This document shows, in pieces, positions 57,159 to 64,000 of a stretch of DNA of 64,000 nt. The stretch comes from Hippasteria phrygiana (lineage: Eukaryota; Echinodermata; Asteroidea; Valvatida; Goniasteridae). The stretch lies in NCBI GenBank assembly GCA_037893225.1, contig JAZGUH010000026.1, positions 1,781,609 to 1,845,608 on the forward strand, written 5' to 3'. Position numbers and translations under genes: made by a program. The stretch's first letter is position 1; the number at the start of each line of letters is the position of its first letter. Under the pieces are notes generated by a model. It worked only from the letters and a program-made list of their open reading frames with translations, made no database searches and was not told the DNA's origin.

Positions 57159-59203
57159 TAAAATATTCAAATTGACTAAAAACACAATCATGAGTCAATT
57201 TCTAAAATGTCACTGATGCAGTACTGAAGCACAATGCCATTGAAACTGACTTCACCAGTATTTTGATACTCCAAAAGAGTCCATCGGTTTTAGTTGGAAT
57301 TGAAAAAAAAGAACCAGTTAATTTTGTTTGCTCAGAAAAACAAGCCAAGCAACAACCTTGATAATTGATGCAGGAGGGGCATAAACACTAGGAAAAGTGT
57401 AAAGGAACACACTGCCTTAGGACCGCCAAATTGAGCAACAAAAAGCATTCATCCTAAAATTGCTATGATTGGAAAGATCTTTCATAGGTAGGATATAATA
57501 TTGTACAGGACCATCCCTTCAAAATGCGTCCTTTCTCTGAAAATCAATGACAACAATAATTTCAGGGACACCAGTTTAGTTTGGAAAACTTGAACCGATG
57601 CAATTCAGACTAGTGCCCTTGACACTTTGATAGCGTACAGACTGCACTTTTTTAAATTTGTTTTTATTTTTTTATATGAAGCTTTCTCCCAATTCCATTG
57701 AAACTACATGTAATCCTCAAGGGAACCTTGTGGTTTGAGATGGTATCGTCGCTTTTCATGTAGGAGTTCAGTCGCGGTCAGCCGACCCTGGGAAAGTTGG
57801 CCCTCCAGCAAAAAAAAAAACATTCAGTTGTGCACACATTTTTTCCTTTTTTTCATCGCCTAGTTGACTTTGCCCTCACAACAATATCATCAATCATCCT
57901 ACTGCTGGCCCAAAGGCACAAAAGGCTGTACTGTGGGGGTGGGGGTGGGGAGGGGTGGGTGGGGTGGGGGGGGGGGGGGGTGGGTGGTAGGGGATGTATT
58001 TTATACGCGAAATCAAAAGTGGCCCCCGTGTGGGCACCTCCGAAGCTCGGTGTGATTTTTTTGGCTTTGCAGCTCGCAGGGTTTAAAAATATCCGTTTTT
58101 ATTGGCTTATATCCACTTTTACAGGTAAAAACACCTTTAGGACAACACCTCAGGCATTCCAAATTGCAAAAGAGATTCATTAAAAATTCTGAAATCCGGA
58201 AAAAAAATCCTGAAATCAGGAAAAATCCTGACAAATCTCACCCCGGTTCAAAGGTTTTTGACATTTTTAAGGAAAAAGGGTGATTATGAATTGGAATAAA
58301 AGTGTGCTGGAGCATGTACAAACTTGTGATTTATCGGCCTGGTTGCCGATAATGACCCTCACCTTCAGCTCAGACCACTACATCAGTGTTTTGGGGCCAC
58401 TTTTGAGGTTTTGTTTTTTACATTCCATTCCAATTTCAAAACGGATTTACGTAACTGAGCTCTCCAGTCTGAAAAATGTACAAGTGACTGTTATACGCAT
58501 CCGAAAGTCTTTCTTCGAATCAAATGTTAACGTGTGTACATTACACGTAATTGAAACTGGAAAGTAAACTAAGAATGCAAGATGGAATGATTTTCAATAA
58601 GATGGATATTTCTTCTCATCTAACTAATTCCAACCGTAATAATTCCATTCCATAAACTGTGCACAAAATTAGCAGTGCCAAGGGGCGGATCGAGACATTG
58701 AAAAAAGGGGAGGGGCATAGAACAGGGCCTGATTTTATGGATTCTGTAACGCTGGATTCTGCTCTTATGGCCTGCAATTCTGTGCTTACAGAGCTAGAAA
58801 AGAAATTCTGTGCAAACCCTGTAACAACAGAATCCTTAGAATGTACTTGCTAACCCATGAAGTACACTACCCATAGCAGAATTGTCTGCTATACTTGGCC
58901 TAAGGTGAGCACAGCCATTAAATTGGCTCCAGGTACGAACTCAGCATTTTTTCAGTCCCAAAACTTTCCAAACAGCAGGGAATGTATTTACTTATTTATT
59001 AATGTTATTTATTTATTCATTAACTTTTTGGTGGAGGGGTAGGGAGCGGCTTGACACAATAATGACACATTGGGCTGTGTGTTTGTTAATGTTGTTATTC
59101 GTTTGTTTGGTTTTTTTTTTAAAGGAAATTTGAGGCAATCTTCTTGAGTGCAATGAGGTTGCATAGAAGTTATGTCGTGTATGTCCAAATTTAAGTTGCT
59201 TGC
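57159..59203. other. Stretch without a recognised gene
   Basis: Contains a G-rich tract at 57936-57989 with many runs of three or more G, including G15 (57966-57980), which could form a G-quadruplex on the plus strand. Open frames here are low-complexity or unsupported. Confidence 0.35.
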
Positions 59204-59500
59204 AGCGACCTGATGTAATTTGCATGCTCTCAAAAAGTTTGGCTTGCAATTGTATACATAAGGATCTATACCCCAAAAAGATGCCCACAATTTGATTGAC
59301 ACTTTTATTATTATTTTTTATTTGCAAACTTTCAGTGAAAAGACAAAGTTTCAAACTGAAAATGAAGCTAGAACTTGGAAAATGGGATCACACGTGATCG
59401 GTGCACGCCTTCAAAAGCGAATCAGCTTTGGATTAAAAATACCAACTTTTGTGCATTTGACGTCAAGGAAAGTGAAAACAAAACAATGAAAACAGGTTCC
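59204..59500 (+). repeat. Dispersed repeat, shorter copy
   Basis: Matches the two ends of 32186-33490: CAGCGACCTGATGTAATTTG at the left, and CACAATTTGATTGACAC through CACGTGATCGGTGCACGCC to AACAATGAAAACAGG at the right. About 1 kb present in the other copy is missing. Confidence 0.65.
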
Positions 59501-59764
59501 GCATCCAATTATAACTGATTGCACAATATTATACAAGCTGTAAGGAGTGAAGGAGTGTAGGGCCTTGGGGTGGGGTGATGGGGAGGGGGCATGGCCTTCT
59601 GATATTTGCAGTGGGTGAAAAAACCCACATCATCTGCAGTGATATACATGCTTGACAGCTAAACACCAAGGAAACAGCCTACCACAGAACAATTAAGCTT
59701 TCCTTGAATTAACACCCCCTTCCCCTTTGAGTTAATCTGATCAATGACAGTGTACAATTTGGAG

Positions 59765-59872
59765 AGTAGACAATTTTTAAAATTCATAGAAAATCAACCG
59801 ATGACGTCATCGTGACGTCACTTCGCATTTTAATTTCTACCTACCCACCAATTTTCATGACGATCGGCACTA
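59765..59872 (-). repeat. Isolated fragment of the TGACGTCA-rich repeat
   Basis: On the minus strand it reads AAAATTGGTGGGTAGGTAG, then GAAGTGACGTCACGATGACG and TCATCGGTTGATTTTCTATG. This matches the unit junction of the 560-bp triplication at 27270-27370. Confidence 0.75.
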
Positions 59873-60027
59873 GTTCAATTATGAACTCAAATGGATGGTT
59901 ATTTTCCAAGATTTTTCAGTTCCTGGCCGATTTTGGTGGGGTATAAAGTAAACTCTTTCCCAAAAATCATTATTAATTACTCCAAATCATGATTAATTCA
60001 TAATTAAAATCATTATTAATTACACTG

Positions 60028-60660
<633 letters not shown>

Positions 60661-61316
60661 TAGGGGCCTACTCCCAACTCGGATGTCGGAAACAGACCTA
60701 CAACTCTCAGACTCCCCTGCTAACTCGGCACAACATTTTTTTGTAAATACTCACCACACGGCGCGCCAATGTGTCCACAAAGTATTAGTGGCGCCATTAC
60801 AGTTCAACGGGCCGCCGGGCCGGGGTATGTGAGATTTGCAGGGTGCATGCTGTGGGGTGGTGGGGTTAAAAGTTTCTCAAAAGTGTGTGCAATTATGTTT
60901 CTTTCGGGAAAAGGGAACAGGTTTTTTAAGAGTTTCACTTGTTGATTCATTCTGAGGCCATCACTTTTCTAATGTGTTGTTTATCCCGAAATTTCAATTC
61001 AGTGGTTTTCCTCCTATAAACGAATAAAGGGGGGGGGGGTGACTTTTTTGAAGGAACCTACACTCTGCAATGGCTATGAACTTTACGCGCGATAACTGCC
61101 CTGCACATTACCACTGTAAAAATAGGAGCGCATCCTGATCCTGTGATTGCAAAAATAGAAACTTTTTAACTGTGTTATTTATCTTCAATCGATATTATTA
61201 TTGTGTCTTATTGGAAAACCCATAGCTTATCTAAGTTAACAAATTACACTTGAACATTTATTTGTCGAGGTGCGACGCCCGAAAAGCATGGACGCATTAT
61301 CTTTATCTTTTCGGGG
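60661..61316. other. Stretch without a recognised gene
   Basis: Contains a G11 run (61029-61039). Near 61265 is a GAGGTGCGACGCCCGAAAAGCA motif, with close variants near 49966 and 32270, probably a small dispersed repeat. No gene seen. Confidence 0.35.
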
Positions 61317-61658
61317 TTAAAGGGTTAGGATGTGCTGGGGTGGAATGGAGAAACGAGCAGCTCCATCCCCACTGAAGTATCCCATTGTATAGCACTGTGG
61401 GCGTGTTTGTTTCACGCAGATCCGGAGCGCGATCAGTGATCCGGAGCGTCGAAAGCTGCTCCGGGTCAAGTTTTTAGTGATCCTGTTTGCGAGGTGGGTT
61501 CGCAAGATCCAAGATGGCGACGTGCGAGACGAACAGAGAAAAGTGACGGTATTTTTTCGTAGGTTTGAAGCAATTTTGTTAAGGCTTTTTAAAACAAAGA
61601 TAGCCTTTTTGGACTGAACTCTTTCTTTAAAAGGAATCCAATTTAGTCTGGCAAACAT
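61317..61658 (-). pseudogene. LINE 3' terminal fragment (L2/CR1-like)
   Basis: The minus strand codes for LNWIPFKERVQSKKAIFVLK then SLNKIASNL, followed by a degraded SFRRSGSLIALRI segment. This is the C-terminal W.P...R...K....VYKCLN block followed by the F...G...WNSLP.-like end of L2/CR1-type ORF2 proteins. Only the extreme 3' part is present and the frame shifts within it. A GGGGGTGAGGGGT duplication separates it from the next LINE at 61700. Confidence 0.6.
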
Positions 61659-61699
61659 ATCAGCTGAGGGGGTGAGGGGTGGGGGTGAGGGGTGGGGGT

Positions 61700-63996
61700 G
61701 AGAGCCTTACCCAGATCGTTTTATCTCCTACCCACATACCGGACCGTGCTTCCGAATTTCCTGTGCTCAAATCCAGACGACTGTGTTGCCAAGGTTTTAC
61801 CTCCAATTGGTAACTCTGATCATTCAATTGTTTCTGTTTCTGTTTCATATTCTCCCTCCCCCAACTACATTTCAGCCTTTCCATCGTACTGTTTGTCAGT
61901 TTGGAAGGGCTGACTGGGATGGTTTCCGGTCTTTTCTTGTTGATGTGCCTTGGTTATCAGTTCTAAGTCTTGGTCCTGATTTGGCAGCCGAGGAACTATC
62001 CGAATGGATTAGCCTTGGTATGGAAATATACATCCCCTCGCGTACCTATCAGATCAAGGCCCATTCTCAACCCTGGTACACTCCAGAATGTGCTGCAGCA
62101 ATGGCACATCGGAACCATTACTTTAAGACATACCATCGTTTGGGAACTTTGTATAGTAAGCGTCTTTTTCATGAAGCCCGTAATCGTTGCAAGAGAGTTC
62201 TGGAGGAAGCTAAGCAGCATTACGCAAACTCTGTTGCTGATTTCTATCACAGCGGCTTGGTTCAAGAGACTTTTGGCGGATAGTTAACAGCGTACCTAAC
62301 CGCAATAAGTCCTCCATTCCTCCTCTCTTTCATGGACCTGAAGTTCTTACTTCTCCACTGGACAAGGCGAACCTTTTTGGCAACAATTTCGTCCGTAATT
62401 CAACAATCGACGATAAGGGGCATACACTTCCTGCCTTTCCTTCCCGTACAGACAATGTGGTCTCTGATCGTCTTATCACCCCCCAAAAGGTTGCCCGCAT
62501 CATTAATACCTATAGATGCCTCCAAGGCTACGGGCCCTGATGGGATTCCTGTTATTGTTCTGAAAATGTGTTCTCCTGAACTTTCATCTGTTCTTGCCAA
62601 GCTGTTTAAGATGTGCTTGTCTGAATCTGTGTTTCATTCATCATGGAAGTGGCATCCGTTGTCCCTGTCTTCAAGGGTGCTGGTGAGCGTTCTGAATCTA
62701 TTAATTACCGTCCTATTAGTCTTCTTCCCGTAATTAGTAAGATTTTTGAATGCTTTGTCAACCAACAGCTCCTTGGATACTTGGTGGACAATGACCTTCT
62801 TACCGACTGCCAGTATGGTTTTCGCCATTCTCGCTCGACTGGTGATCTGCTGTCTCTAATCACTGACCATATTAATAGGGCCTTAGATCGCAGGGGTGAG
62901 GCACGTATTGTAGCATTGGATATCTCAAAGGCCTTCGATAAAGTCTGGCATAATGGTCTGCTCCACAAGCTGAAATCTTATGCTGTGACAGGTAGAATGT
63001 TGTCTATTATCTCTGCTTTCCTTTCTAATCGCAAACTGAAGGTTGTCCTTGAAGGTCAATCTTCTCCGACCCGCACAGTTAATTCAGGCGTTCCTCAGGG
63101 CTCGGTCCTTAGTCCTACTCTCTTTCTTGTATATATTAACGATCTGCCCGATAATGTCTTGTCTCAGCTCGCTATGTATGCTGACGACTCAACCCTCTAC
63201 TGTGTTTCCCCGAACTCTTCTAATACTTATAGGGATCTAGAGAAGGTTTTGAGATGGAGAAACGATTGGCTGATAGCTTTTAATGAAAAGAAAACTAAGC
63301 TCTTTTCTCTTTCTCGTTCCAGAAATGATACATTTCCTTCCATTCATATGGGTCCGTCGACTCTGCCTGAGGTATGAGACTTACGCCTTCTTGGGCTTGA
63401 CATCTCCCAGCTGGGAGAAGTATATCTCAGGTATTGCCAAGAGTGCCTCTATGCGAGTCGGTTGTCTCTATCGAGCCCAGAAGTGTTTACATCCTGAGGC
63501 TATTCTGTACTTGTATATAGGCAACTATACGTCCCCTGAGGGAATATTGTTCCCACATATGGGGCTGGAGCCTCTGCCTGCCATTTATCTTTATTAGATC
63601 GGGGTGCAGAAGCGAATCGTTAATTTGGTTGGTGAGGAGTTGGGTTCATCATTGCAAATCCTTTCCCACCGTAGGACAGTAGCCACCCTCAGTCTGTTCT
63701 ACAGATATTTCCATGGTAATTGCTCCACCAGTCTGTTTACCTTGGTCCCTCCTGTCAGGGTTTTTGAGCGTGCAACCAGGCTCTCTGCTTCCTCTCACCA
63801 ATACACTCTAGCTGTGCCGAGATGTAGAACAAAGAGCTACTCTAATAGCTTTTTTCCACGTTCTGCCTCTCTTTGGAACTCCTTGCCCAGCAGTTGTTTC
63901 CCTCCATCCTATGATCTGGCCTCTTTAAGAGGAATATCAATTCCTTTCTTCAGTTTTCCTGATTTCTTTTTCTTTGTAGCCCTTTGCCTGGAGTGA
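61700..63996 (+). pseudogene. Jockey/CR1-like LINE, 5' truncated
   Basis: Starts inside the endonuclease (LCSNPDDCVAKVLPP, then NSDHSIVSV at about 61818). A linker follows (QPWYTPECAAAMAHRNHYFK). The RT domain has DASKATGPDGIPVIVLKM, NYRPISLLPVISK, QYGFRHSRST, ALDISKAFDKVWH, SGVPQGSVLSPTLF and the catalytic AMYADDSTLY (about 63172). The thumb and C-terminal parts end with RRTVATLSLFYRYFHG and FFPRSASLWNSLP, with a stop at 63996. Frame changes occur near 61900, 62290, 62645, 63370 and 63600, so it is inactive. The conserved RT core (62643-63377) is still open over 244 codons, which suggests moderate age. Confidence 0.85.
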
Positions 63997-64000
63997 CGTC

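Noticed and set aside
57936..57989. Glycine- and tryptophan-rich protein encoded by the G-rich tract
   Set aside because: It is a translation of poly(G)-rich DNA. Treated as a possible quadruplex-forming tract only.

Overview
This is eukaryotic DNA, most likely from a marine invertebrate deuterostome (an echinoderm is my best guess). The evidence is spliced genes with long introns, many poly(G) tracts, frequent TAGGCCTA palindromes, several LINE lineages, tRNA-derived SINEs and many short inverted-repeat elements. The species is an inference; nothing in the window names it.

The backbone is one large minus-strand gene, CFAP47 (cilia- and flagella-associated protein 47). Four exons are recognised, in transcription order 53325-53088, 35145-35077, 33989-33793 and 1075-907, plus a weaker candidate at 53653-53594. 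Their order matches the order of the corresponding segments in CFAP47 proteins as I recall them. Splice phases show that further exons between them were not found, and the gene runs off the left edge. Almost everything from 1080 to 53090 therefore lies in CFAP47 introns. Two other genes are nested there: a same-strand two-exon alpha-1,3-fucosyltransferase (16361-18099) with two compensating one-base frameshifts, and a plus-strand rhodopsin-class GPCR (41550-42731). The GPCR tail enters a 2.8 kb array of about 51 copies of an 18-codon repeat.

The rest is mobile DNA, mostly old. Non-LTR elements: a LINE 3' end with a zinc-binding tail at 413-757 (-); a LINE at 4140-7520 (+) split by two nested DNA elements; one at 22554-25160 (+) split by an insertion; a nearly complete one at 35680-39571 (-) with endonuclease, RT and a C-terminal zinc finger; a 3' fragment at 61317-61658 (-); and one at 61700-63996 (+). 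Others are a DIRS-like gag remnant (9616-10237), a hAT element with an 8-base target duplication and a transposase zinc-finger remnant (30529-31982), a mariner-like remnant whose DNA-binding segment is inverted (14022-14812), and a decayed element with roughly 1 kb inverted arms (46191-51524). Small inverted-repeat elements fall into TTAA, TA and 8-base target classes.

Tandem structures include two oppositely oriented 17-base minisatellites (8224-8358, 9413-9613), a 560-bp triplication rich in TGACGTCA palindromes (26756-28470), a 55-bp array (32345-32605), the GPCR-tail array and a (GTTA)31 tract. No CRISPR array, rRNA or convincing functional tRNA gene was seen. The tRNA-like sequences are SINE heads.
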